DNA of 19,713 nt from DASQHM01 sp035632095 (GTDB lineage Bacteria; Pseudomonadota; Alphaproteobacteria; Ferrovibrionales; Ferrovibrionaceae), in assembly GCA_035632095.1 (NCBI GenBank), contig DASQHM010000023.1, positions 1 to 19,713 on the forward strand, read 5' to 3'. This document shows positions 7,777 through 14,641 of the stretch, piece by piece. Under the pieces are notes generated by a model. It was not told the DNA's origin and made no database searches. It saw nothing but the letters and a program-made list of their open reading frames with translations. Both the position numbers and the translations under genes were made by a program. Each line of letters begins with the position of its first letter. Positions within the stretch are counted from its first letter, which is position 1.

Positions 7777-9317
7777 GGCCGCGCCTCCGCCGCCGCGTCG
7801 AAGGGCAGGTTAAGGGCACTCGTGACGATATTGCGCTCGGTGAGCGCGTTGCCCGACAACTCGCGGACGATGCGTCCGTCGTAGAGCATGACTACGCGGT
7901 CGCAGCAGCCGATCAATTCGTCGTAGTCGGTGGTGTAGAGCAGGATCGCGTTGCCCGCGTCCGCCAGCCGGCGCAGCAGTTGGTAGATTTCCTGCTTGGT
8001 GCCCACGTCGATGCCGCGGGTCGGATCGTTGAGCAGGATCAGGCGAGCCTCGGTCATCAGCCATTTGGCGATGACGACCTTTTGCTGATTGCCGCCGGAA
8101 AGCGTGCCGACGGCCGCATCTGCGCTGCCGGCGCGAATGGCCAGCCGCTGCACCATGTCCTCGACGGCGCGCCTTTCCGCCGAACGGTCGATGAGCAGGC
8201 CGTGGGTGAATTTCTCGACCGCGGCGAGCGAGATATTGTCGCGCACCGACATGGGCAGCATCAGCCCCTCGGTCTTGCGGTCTTCCGGGATCAGCGCCAT
8301 GCCGACGCCCGGCGACTTGGCATGACGCGGGCTCGTAAGCCGCGCCGCCTGGCCCGCGACTTTCACAGTGCCGGATACGCCGCTCAGCACGCCGAACAGC
8401 GCCAGCAGCAGCTCGCGCTGCCCCTGGCCATCGAGGCCGCCGATGCCGACGACCTCGCCGCGATCGACCTTCAGCGAGATGTCGGTGAGCCGGTCGCCCC
8501 AGCTCAATTTCTCGACCTCGAGCATGGGTTCCGGCGACGCGTTGCGCGCCGGCTTCGGCGGAAACACATGGCGGTATTCGCGCCCGATCATCAGCTCCAC
8601 TATTTCATTGTCGGTCTTCGCGCCCTTGGCGAAGGTTTCGATGTGCTGGCCGTTGCGGAACACCGAACAATCGTCGGCCAGGGCGGCGATCTCGTGCATG
8701 CGGTGCGAGATGTAAACAATGGCGAGGCCTTCGCCACGGAGGCGCCGCAGGATCTCGTAGATCTTTTCCACGTCGGCCACCGTGAGCGCCGAGGTCGCTT
8801 CGTCGAGAATGAGCATCTTCGGCGAACGGCCGAGCGCGCCGGCGATCTCGACCATCTGGCGCCGCGACAGCGGAAGATTGCGCACCAGTTCCAGCGGATG
8901 CACGTCGTCGCAGCCGACACGGGCGAGCAGGTCCTCGGCGCGGCGGCGCTGCGCGGCTCGATCGATGAAGCCGAAGCGCCGCGGCGGATCGACGATGGAA
9001 AGGTTGTCGGCGACCGAAAGATCGGGGATCAGCGACAGTTCCTGGAAGATGCTCACGACGCCTTGGCGCATGGCATCGACGGGCGCCGCGAACGTCACGC
9101 TGCGTCCTTCGAGCCGCATGGTGCCGCTGTCGGGCTGCACCACGCCTGCCATGATCTTGATCAACGTCGACTTGCCGGCGCCATTTTCGCCGAGCACCGC
9201 GTGAATTCGCCCGCGGCGGCAGGTGAAGTCCACGTTGTCGAGCGCGGTGACGCCGCCGTAGCGCTTGCTGATACCCTCCATTTGCCAGAACGGCTGGGCG
9301 GGATCAGGCGCGGGCAT
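7773..9317 (-). CDS. CUT2 sugar ABC transporter ATP-binding protein (two fused nucleotide-binding domains)
   Basis: This 514-residue RbsA/MglA-like ATPase carries two tandem nucleotide-binding domains. Domain 1 has Walker A GENGAGKS (43-50), signature LSRRQ (150-154), Walker B LILDEATS (169-176) and the switch histidine in VYISHRM. Domain 2 has a degenerate P-loop, GIGGLDGQGQRE (291-302), a good signature LSGGNQQ (406-412), and a Walker B that reads LLNDPTRGIDVG, with Asn430-Asp431 where Asp-Glu is standard. Asymmetric degenerate second domains are normal for CUT2 ATPases, so one competent site is expected. It powers uptake through the two downstream permeases. The ATG at 9317 has a GAGGGGGG run roughly 10 nt upstream. 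The 70-bp gap to the binding-protein gene fits one operon. Confidence 0.94.
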   Translation of the reverse strand: MPAPDPAQPFWQMEGISKRYGGVTALDNVDFTCRRGRIHAVLGENGAGKSTLIKIMAGVVQPDSGTMRLEGRSVTFAAPVDAMRQGVVSIFQELSLIPDLSVADNLSIVDPPRRFGFIDRAAQRRRAEDLLARVGCDDVHPLELVRNLPLSRRQMVEIAGALGRSPKMLILDEATSALTVADVEKIYEILRRLRGEGLAIVYISHRMHEIAALADDCSVFRNGQHIETFAKGAKTDNEIVELMIGREYRHVFPPKPARNASPEPMLEVEKLSWGDRLTDISLKVDRGEVVGIGGLDGQGQRELLLALFGVLSGVSGTVKVAGQAARLTSPRHAKSPGVGMALIPEDRKTEGLMLPMSVRDNISLAAVEKFTHGLLIDRSAERRAVEDMVQRLAIRAGSADAAVGTLSGGNQQKVVIAKWLMTEARLILLNDPTRGIDVGTKQEIYQLLRRLADAGNAILLYTTDYDELIGCCDRVVMLYDGRIVRELSGNALTERNIVTSALNLPFDAAAEARP

Positions 9318-9387
9318 AACGGGAAACCCCCCTCAAGCGTCGAACGACCGCCGCCGGCCTAACGGCGGCGGCCGTCCGCCAATCCGA

Positions 9388-10518
9388 CTACTGGTTCGAT
9401 TCCGACTTCGCCATGATCTCCGTGGCTTGGATGTTCACGTTGCACGGCTTGAACTCGTTGGGCGTGAAGAAGTTGTCGGTGAGGTTCGGATAGTAATTCT
9501 CGCCCGCCTTGAAGTTGGGCGCCTCGACGTAAGGAATCGGCACCGAAATGAACTGCGGCATCACGTTGCCCTTGAGCGCCGAGATCGCGGCCTTCATGGA
9601 GATTGCCACCAGGCCGGGCGATTGACCGGCCGAGGCGCACTTCAATCCCTCTTTCTCGTGCGCCGCGCAGAGTTTGCGGAAGCCGTTCTCCGCTTCGCCC
9701 GACACCGGGATGAACGGATGGCCGGCATCCATCAACGCGCGCACCGCGCCCGTCGATCCGCCTTGCACGAACATGCCATCGAAATGCTTATGCACGGCAA
9801 GCGCGTCGGCAACGGCCTTCTGCGCCGTGCCGTCATCCCAGTTGCCGACAACCTCGATGATCTCGAACTTGTTGCCGGCGGCTTCCATCTTGTCGCGGAA
9901 GCCGAGGTGACGGTCGCGATCGACCGAATTACCCTGCAATCCGCGAACCTCGAGGATCTTGCCCGTATGGCTCGGGATGTTCTTGACCAGCCAGTCGCCC
10001 ATCATCTGGCCCATAACGCGCTGATCTTCGTTCACCATCATCAGCTCGTCGGTATCGAGCACGTTGTCGAAAGGCACGAGCACCACGTTCGCCTTGTTGG
10101 CGCGCTTGATCACCGGGCCGAATGCGGTCGGATTCACCGCGATGGTGACGATCGCGTCGTAGCCGGAGTTGATGAAGTTGTCGATCGCGCCGATCTGCGC
10201 CGCCACGTCCGTGCCGGTGCTGACGACCTTCAACTCCTTGATGTCCGGCTTTACGTCCGCCTGCTCGGCGAAAGCCTTGGCGGTCTTGATCATCTGAATG
10301 CGCCAGGTGTTGCCGACGAAGCCGTTCGCCACCGCGATGCGGAAGGGGCCCTGCTTCTTCGGCCACTGGAAATACTTGGTCTTTTCGGTGAACGGCTTGA
10401 AGCATCCAGGCAGCACGCCCGGTCCGGCTACCACTTTGGGGTCGGCCAGCGCGGTGGCATTGCCGAACGCGGCAATGCACAGAGCGGTGACCGAAGCTCT
10501 GACCCAACGACTTTTCAT
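9388..10518 (-). CDS. CUT2 sugar ABC transporter periplasmic substrate-binding protein
   Basis: The start is the ATG at 10518, preceded by AGGGAGG with 6 nt spacing; an in-frame ATG two codons upstream overlaps the ribosome-binding site and is rejected. The protein is 376 residues. Its signal peptide (MKSRWVRASVTALCIAAFGN, cleavage after ATALA) directs it to the periplasm. The mature part has the periplasmic-binding-protein type I layout (Peripla_BP_4): FRIAVANGFVGNTWRIQMIK at the first strand-helix, INSGYDAIVTIAVNP, VLVPFDN, and FVQGGSTGAVRALMDAGHPF in the second lobe. It differs from short ribose-type proteins by an N-terminal extension with a cysteine (GVLPGCFKPF) and additional cysteines near the C-terminus that could form disulfides. 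It is first in the operon, as is usual. The ligand is not predictable by eye. Confidence 0.93.
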   Translation of the reverse strand: MKSRWVRASVTALCIAAFGNATALADPKVVAGPGVLPGCFKPFTEKTKYFQWPKKQGPFRIAVANGFVGNTWRIQMIKTAKAFAEQADVKPDIKELKVVSTGTDVAAQIGAIDNFINSGYDAIVTIAVNPTAFGPVIKRANKANVVLVPFDNVLDTDELMMVNEDQRVMGQMMGDWLVKNIPSHTGKILEVRGLQGNSVDRDRHLGFRDKMEAAGNKFEIIEVVGNWDDGTAQKAVADALAVHKHFDGMFVQGGSTGAVRALMDAGHPFIPVSGEAENGFRKLCAAHEKEGLKCASAGQSPGLVAISMKAAISALKGNVMPQFISVPIPYVEAPNFKAGENYYPNLTDNFFTPNEFKPCNVNIQATEIMAKSESNQ

Positions 10519-10754
10519 GATCATCCTCCCTTGCACGAATGTTGTTATGAAAGCGTCGAAACCTGTATGCCGCCGGTGGTGGGATCAATCGGATCGCGTC
10601 ATGCCCTCCCAATGCCGGGTTCGCGATGATCTCGGGCTATAGAAATACTGCAACTTCGCAGCGAATGCACGGGAGTATTCTCGCGCCGGATCAGGTACGG
10701 ACCGGCCGGCGCGGATGCCGCCAGTGTGACGAGCGGTGGCGCGAAAAGGCGAGG

Positions 10755-11042
10755 TCAGCGAACCTCGACGTCCTGCCAAAAGCCGAAGCGGTCCTTCACT
10801 TGCTGCATGCGCGGCAGCGGCGCTTCATAGACCCAGGCGGCGCGCGCATAGCGCTTGCCGTCGACGACCACATCGTAGAACTGAACGCCGTGCGGGCACT
10901 TGAGATCGGATTCCGTCTTCGGCGCCTTCTCGAGCCATTCGGTGCGCACGGAAGCGGGCGGGAAATAGTCGTATCCGCCGCAGGCGACGATGTCGCCGCT
11001 TTCGGCGATCACCTGGCCTCGATCCTTCAGCACTGCCTTCAT
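10755..11042 (-). CDS. DUF427 domain protein
   Basis: This small 95-residue protein matches the DUF427 family. The conserved pattern includes DYFPPASVRTEWLEK, KCPHGVQFYDVVVDG and ARAAWVYEAPLPRMQQVKDR, ending in FWQDVEVR. It starts at ATG 11042 with GAGGAG 7 nt upstream. It has no signal peptide or membrane segment. It lies divergent from the dioxygenase gene (152 bp between them) and 236 bp from the transporter operon start on the same strand, so it is probably transcribed separately. The family fold is a small beta structure of unknown function; nothing in the context defines a role. Confidence 0.88.
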   Translation of the reverse strand: MKAVLKDRGQVIAESGDIVACGGYDYFPPASVRTEWLEKAPKTESDLKCPHGVQFYDVVVDGKRYARAAWVYEAPLPRMQQVKDRFGFWQDVEVR

Positions 11043-11194
11043 GGTCCGCTCCTCAATCGGAATTGTCGTGCACGCTTCGGCGGGCAGCTAGTCGAGTATG
11101 CCCCAATCCGTCGGCGCGAACATCACGCGGCGCGATTTGACCGGCCGCGCATGCACGGACTAGCCTGACAAAGGCATAGGGCGGGAGGTGGCCG

Positions 11195-12076
11195 GTGCAA
11201 CGAAAGGTTGAACGAAACCGCGCGGCAGAGGTTGCGGGCCTGAACCTTCGGCCTTTGGAAAGCGGCTTTGGCGCCGAGGTGCTCGGCCTGCAAGTCACGG
11301 CCGTCACCGATGCGTCGTTTCCGGCGATCTATGCCGCGTTCTTGCAGTACCAGCTCTTGCTGTTCCGGAATCAGGATCTGCCGCCCGGCGCGCAGGTAGC
11401 CTTCGCGCGGCGTTTCGGCGAGGTGCAGGTGCACGTGATGAACCAGTATCACGCAAATCTGCACCCTGAGCTTTATACGCTTTCCAACCTCGATGCGACC
11501 GGCCGGCCGAGCGGCAAGCACCCGGACAAAGGCACCATGACGTGGCACACGGACGGATCATGGCAACGGATCACGGGGCAAGCCACCATGCTTTACGCCG
11601 AGCAAGTCCCGTCGAATGGCGGGGGCACCAGCTTCGCCGACATGTATTCGGCCTATGATGCGCTCGACGGCGGCGAGCAGTCTCGCCTCGGCAAGCTTCG
11701 CGCCGTCCATAACTTGAATTTCTCCCGCAACCGGCGCCATGGCGAAGAGCCGATGACGGAAGCGCAACGCAACGCCGTTCCGCCGGTCGATCATCCCATC
11801 GTGCGCACCCATCCGGAAACCGGGCGAAAATGCATCTTCCTCGGCGATCATGCGGAGAGCATTCAAGGCATGGCGTACGACGAGGGGCGCGCCTTCATCG
11901 ACGCCCTGAATGAAAAGATCGTCGCATCGGCGCGCACCTACTATCATCGGTGGCGGCCGGGAGATTTCATGGTCTGGGACAACCGCTGCCTGCTGCATAA
12001 AGCCGAGGGCTACGACTTGGCGCGCGAGCCGCGCGTCATCCGCCGCTGCACCGTGCTGGGTCAAGTGCCGCGCTAG
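11195..12076 (+). CDS. TauD/TfdA-family Fe(II)/2-oxoglutarate-dependent dioxygenase
   Basis: The 293-residue protein begins at GTG 11195, with GGGAGG (11183-11188) 6 nt upstream. The iron-binding triad typical of the family is visible: His118-x-Asp120 in TWHTDGSW and His268 in NRCLLHKAEG. An arginine for 2-oxoglutarate lies in PRVIRRCTVLG (about 280-284). Such enzymes hydroxylate or cleave substrates such as taurine, aryloxyalkanoates, alkyl sulfates or other small acids, using O2 and 2-oxoglutarate and releasing CO2 and succinate. There is no signal peptide, so it acts in the cytoplasm. The PAS_5 gene starts 19 bp after its stop, which suggests a two-gene transcript. No neighbouring transporter or catabolic gene identifies the substrate. 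Confidence 0.92.
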   Translation: MQRKVERNRAAEVAGLNLRPLESGFGAEVLGLQVTAVTDASFPAIYAAFLQYQLLLFRNQDLPPGAQVAFARRFGEVQVHVMNQYHANLHPELYTLSNLDATGRPSGKHPDKGTMTWHTDGSWQRITGQATMLYAEQVPSNGGGTSFADMYSAYDALDGGEQSRLGKLRAVHNLNFSRNRRHGEEPMTEAQRNAVPPVDHPIVRTHPETGRKCIFLGDHAESIQGMAYDEGRAFIDALNEKIVASARTYYHRWRPGDFMVWDNRCLLHKAEGYDLAREPRVIRRCTVLGQVPR

Positions 12077-12095
12077 GCAGGATCGGAGATTGGCA

Positions 12096-12566
12096 TTGTT
12101 GGCGGAAATACGCGCCCGCGTCGTCGACGATCGGCTGAAGCGGTTTATCGACTATATCGAGCAAAAGCGAGGCGATCGCGCCATGCTGGCGCGGCGCGAC
12201 ATCGATCCGCTCGAATTCAAATTCATTCTCGGCAGCATCATTCTTTTCGACGTGCTGTACGAACCGCTGCGGTTCCGATACCGGCTGGTCGGAACCCGGT
12301 TGGCCGCGCGCCGCGGATTCGACTTGACCGGCCAATTGCTCGACGAGCATCCCGATCCGGTCGTCGCGGAGGCAGTGCGCCAGAACCTAATCAAGATCGT
12401 CGAGACGCGCGGGCCGGCCTTCGCCACCATCGACGCGCCGATCGACAATGTTCCCGGCTGGTACGAATCTCTCGGCATCCCGCTCTCCGATGACGGATCG
12501 ATCGTCAACATGGTGGTGGTCGCCGTCGGCGCAGTCGCCCGTTTCAACGAGGAACCGAAGCGATAG
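12096..12566 (+). CDS. PAS domain protein (PAS_5-type)
   Basis: The start is assigned to TTG 12096 because GGAG (12085-12088) sits 7 nt upstream. TTG 12090 is too close to it, and TTG 12099 is an acceptable alternative. The protein is about 156 residues. It begins with a helix (LLAEIRARVVDDRLKRFIDY) and then PLEFKFILGSIILFDVLYEP with RFRYRLVGTRLAARRGFDLT, the hallmark of the PAS_5 family common in alphaproteobacteria. It ends in a strand-rich part (IPLSDDGSIVNMVVVAVGAV). It is cytoplasmic and has no attached output domain such as a kinase or DNA-binding module. It follows the dioxygenase gene closely. A sensing role is assumed only from the fold; ligand and partner are unknown. Confidence 0.85.
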   Translation: MLAEIRARVVDDRLKRFIDYIEQKRGDRAMLARRDIDPLEFKFILGSIILFDVLYEPLRFRYRLVGTRLAARRGFDLTGQLLDEHPDPVVAEAVRQNLIKIVETRGPAFATIDAPIDNVPGWYESLGIPLSDDGSIVNMVVVAVGAVARFNEEPKR

Positions 12567-12613
12567 CCGGATCCGCCAATGCCCTGTGTTCTCCGCCCGC
12601 CAGCCGGCGTCGT

Positions 12614-12641
12614 TTGCCAGGGTGCATTCATCGCTTAGAAT
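12614..12641 (+). promoter_or_regulatory. Putative sigma-70 promoter of the DsbA-like selenoprotein gene
   Basis: TTGCCA (12614-12619) and TAGAAT (12636-12641) are separated by 16 bp. Transcription would begin near 12648, leaving a leader of about 28 nt to ATG 12676. This suggests that the gene is expressed independently of the dioxygenase/PAS pair. Confidence 0.45.
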
Positions 12642-12675
12642 GGCATTCCGAAACGGCGGACTGGGAGAAACGCAG

Positions 12676-13296
12676 ATGGCCGAACCGATCAAGCTCGAGG
12701 TGTTCACGGACTACGTCTGACCCTGGTGCTATCTCAGTACCGTGCGTATTGAAAAACTGCGGCAGACGTTCGATCTCGACGTGACGCTGGTCCACTTTCC
12801 GTTGCATCCCGAAACGCCGATGGAGGGACGTTCGCTCGCGGATCTCTTCGCGGGCCGGAACGTCGACCTCGAAGCCATGTACGCCCGCATGAAGGGCCTT
12901 ATGGATGCCGAGGGACTTCCCTACGGCCGGAGAACGCATACCTACAACAGCAGGCTCGCCCAGGAGCTCGGCAAGTGGGCCGACACGCTGCCGGACGGGG
13001 CGGCTCTGCACGACGCCCTCTATCGGGCCTATTTCGTCGAGGGGCGAAACATCGGCGACGTTGACGTCCTGGTCGAAATCGCGCGATCGGTCGGTCTGCC
13101 GGCTGATGAGGCAAGAGACGTTCTGGTCGAGCGCCGCTTCAAGGATGCAATCGATGCGGATTGGGCCAAATCGCGCGCCTACGGCGTGACCGGCGTGCCG
13201 ACCTTCGTGGCCGGCGGCTATGGCGTGGTCGGCGCGCAACCGTACGAGGTTCTGGAGCAATTGGCGGACCAGGCAGGCGCGGAACGCCGATCCTGA
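12676..13296 (+). CDS. DsbA/FrnE-like oxidoreductase, predicted selenoprotein (TGA at codon 15)
   Basis: ATG 12676 has GGGAG (12663-12667) 8 nt upstream. The frame runs MAEPIKLEVFTDYV, then TGA (12718-12720), then PWCYLSTVRIEKLRQTF and on without a further stop to TGA 13294-13296 (206 residues counting the first TGA as one). In DsbA/FrnE thioredoxin-fold proteins this position reads D-x-V-C-P-W-C-Y, so the TGA replaces the N-terminal, nucleophilic cysteine of CPWC, giving U15-P-W-C18. The cis-proline loop GVTGVPTF (Pro175) and the C-terminal VVGAQPYEVLEQL complete the fold. There is no signal peptide, as in cytoplasmic FrnE/2-hydroxychromene-carboxylate isomerase relatives. A gene caller would begin at GTG 12742 and lose the first beta strand and active site. 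A nonsense mutation or sequencing error is the alternative. The SECIS-like hairpin downstream favours selenocysteine insertion. Confidence 0.82.
12718..12765 (+). promoter_or_regulatory. Bacterial SECIS-like hairpin following the in-frame TGA
   Basis: Directly after TGA 12718-12720 a hairpin can be drawn. The upper stem TCAGTAC (12734-12740) pairs with GTATTGA (12746-12752), 7 bp with one G-U. Its apical loop is CGTGC (12741-12745). The loop begins 21 nt after the TGA and has G at its second position, as required in the usual bacterial SECIS description. A lower stem forms from CTG (12723-12725) with CAG (12763-12765), and TGC (12727-12729) with GCG (12759-12761, one T-G pair). A single G/G mismatch separates these, and a 4 by 6 internal loop lies below the upper stem. 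A competing hairpin GGTGCT/AGTACC (12725-12741) is possible. Confidence 0.6.
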
Positions 13297-13540
13297 ACCT
13301 GGTGGCGTATTGTCCTCAGCGTGCCATTCTTTAAGCTGGCCTTGAAGCTGGCCTTGCCGTCGCGCCTAAACTTGCGCGGGAGCCCGCAATTCTTCGAAAT
13401 TCAACGGCTTCGTAGCCGCCGGCCCGTGGTGCCCTCGTGCCTTCCGTGGGGCGCCGGGGCATGCCCGATCTCGCGGTTCTCCGGTCTGCGGCCCACAACA
13501 CCGCCTGCCCTTGCGCGAGCGAATTCGATTCAAAACCGGC
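13297..13540. other. Intergenic region, no supported gene, 12-bp tandem repeat
   Basis: No reading frame here looks like a real protein; the frame from 13321 to 13557 has no family features and no ribosome-binding site. A perfect tandem duplication of AAGCTGGCCTTG is present at 13333-13344 and 13345-13356. No terminator for the upstream gene was found. Confidence 0.5.
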
Positions 13541-13807
13541 AAATTAATCCGAGTTAACCACAAATAATTAACCTAAAAATTAGTTGGTATTTTATCAATC
13601 AGCAAATACTCAAGACAATTCATGGGTTTTACCAATATCCTTAATACATATCAAATCTTACGCTATTACCTATAACTTCATACGAATTAATATTGTGTTA
13701 TCTATAAAGTTTTTATTTACTTCTGGGCAACCGGACAACGGACCCACAGCTCACTCACGAGAAGGCCGCGCCGCCGGGGGACCGAAACTCAACGCTGGAG
13801 TACGCAA
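13541..13807 (+). promoter_or_regulatory. AT-rich leader/promoter region of the Flp pilin cluster
   Basis: From about 13541 to 13730 base composition changes abruptly to AT-rich in an otherwise GC-rich window. Three TTAA half sites (13544, 13554, 13568), two of them TTAACC, cluster at the left edge. CtrA, which controls pilin genes in several alphaproteobacteria, binds TTAA-N7-TTAA. The spacings here are 6 and 10, so this is suggestive only. TATAAA (13703-13708) could be a -10 box. A long untranslated leader or protein-binding region for pilin expression is likely; no protein is encoded. Confidence 0.45.
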
Positions 13808-14008
13808 ATGCTTCGCCTCTTCGTTTCCGCCACTGAGACCCTTCGTCGCCTGCGTCCCGACACGTCGGGCGTGACCGCCATCGAATACGGCATGATCGCC
13901 GGCGGCATTGCCGTCGCCATTCTTGTCGCGGTCATCACGCTCGGTTCCGACGTGACGGGCACCTTCACCGCGGTCGACCACGCCCTCAACTCGGCCAACA
14001 GCAACTAG
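13808..14008 (+). CDS. Flp-family type IVb pilin, copy 1
   Basis: This 66-residue prepilin has a 21-residue basic leader (MLRLFVSATETLRRLRPDTSG). The predicted prepilin-peptidase cut is between Gly21 and Val22, giving a mature protein that starts VTAIEYGMIAGG. The Glu at +5 and Tyr at +6 are the Flp signature. A single hydrophobic helix (MIAGGIAVAILVAVITLG) follows, with a short polar tail ending NSANSN. Flp pilins are assembled by the Tad machinery into adhesive bundle-forming pili. GGAG at 13797-13800 precedes ATG 13808. It is the first and most divergent of three tandem copies, differing from the others at the N-terminus, Val40 against Ala, and Thr50 against Lys. Confidence 0.95.
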   Translation: MLRLFVSATETLRRLRPDTSGVTAIEYGMIAGGIAVAILVAVITLGSDVTGTFTAVDHALNSANSN

Positions 14009-14060
14009 CCCGATCAAGGCCAGGGCCGTTCCGGCCAAACCCGAACCCAGGAGACCTCCC

Positions 14061-14261
14061 ATGCTTCGCATCTATATCGCCGCCACCGAGACCCTTCGCC
14101 GTCTGCGTCCCGACACGTCGGGCGTGACCGCCATCGAGTACGGCATGATCGCCGGCGGCATTGCCGTCGCCATTCTTGCCGCGGTCATCACGCTTGGTTC
14201 CGACGTGAAGGGCACCTTCACCGCGGTCGACCACGCGCTGAACTCGGCGAATACCAACTAA
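14061..14261 (+). CDS. Flp-family type IVb pilin, copy 2
   Basis: This 66-residue prepilin has the leader MLRIYIAATETLRRLRPDTS, cleavage before VTAIEYGMIAGG, one transmembrane/assembly helix, and a tail ending NSANTN. AGGAG lies 8 nt upstream of the ATG. Its start is exactly 253 bp after that of copy 1. The protein is identical to copy 3 while the genes differ only by silent changes, all in the 3' half. After prepilin-peptidase processing in the inner membrane it would polymerise into the Tad pilus fibre. Whether the three copies are used together or alternately cannot be told. Confidence 0.95.
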   Translation: MLRIYIAATETLRRLRPDTSGVTAIEYGMIAGGIAVAILAAVITLGSDVKGTFTAVDHALNSANTN

Positions 14262-14313
14262 ACCAATCCAGTCCTGGGCCGACATGGCCCGACCCGAACT
14301 CAGGAGACCTCCC

Positions 14314-14514
14314 ATGCTTCGCATCTATATCGCCGCCACCGAGACCCTTCGCCGTCTGCGTCCCGACACGTCGGGCGTGACCGCCATCGAGTACGGCATG
14401 ATCGCCGGCGGCATTGCCGTCGCAATTCTTGCTGCGGTCATCACGCTTGGTTCCGACGTGAAGGGCACCTTCACCGCCGTGGATCACGCGCTGAACTCGG
14501 CCAACACCAACTAA
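14314..14514 (+). CDS. Flp-family type IVb pilin, copy 3
   Basis: The start is ATG 14314, aligned with copies 1 and 2 and preceded by AGGAG. The upstream in-frame ATG 14284 would add ten non-homologous residues and is rejected. The predicted protein is identical to copy 2 over all 66 residues, including the cleavage site and the EY pair. The first 110 coding bases are identical to copy 2. The later part carries seven synonymous differences, which points to a recent duplication or gene conversion under protein-level constraint. Confidence 0.95.
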   Translation: MLRIYIAATETLRRLRPDTSGVTAIEYGMIAGGIAVAILAAVITLGSDVKGTFTAVDHALNSANTN

Positions 14515-14641
14515 GGCATCTCTCGCGGCGCGGTCGGATCAGTACTCCGTTCCATCCTCTACCGATCGCGCCGCCGGGAGTCTCTGAATTGCTAGGTCTG
14601 TCTTGCGGCCGATTTGATCGCAAGCAGACGGAGGGGAAATC

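Larger units (their letters stand above)
13808..14514 (+). repeat. Tandem triplication of a 253-bp pilin unit
   Basis: The three pilin start codons lie at 13808, 14061 and 14314, exactly 253 bp apart each time. The block includes near-identical ribosome-binding regions (AGGAGACCTCCC before copies 2 and 3). Spacers are otherwise diverged. Confidence 0.9.

Noticed and set aside
10648..10661. Imperfect palindrome CTGCAACTTCGCAG upstream of the transporter operon as an operator
   Set aside because: Only 5 of 7 arm positions match, there is no central CG of LacI type, and no -35/-10 pair could be fixed next to it.
12742..13296. A shorter gene starting at GTG 12742
   Set aside because: It would lack the first beta strand and the redox motif, its GTG has no ribosome-binding site, and the upstream ATG 12676 has one; the TGA is better explained by recoding.
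13333..13356. 12-bp tandem repeat as a mobile element or CRISPR trace
   Set aside because: Only two adjacent copies without spacers or nearby genes; a simple local duplication.
13321..13557. Possible 78-residue protein
   Set aside because: No ribosome-binding site, no family features, and composition runs into the AT-rich region; regarded as chance.
13584..13874. Possible 96-residue protein in the AT-rich region
   Set aside because: It overlaps the first pilin gene in another frame and looks like translated intergenic DNA.
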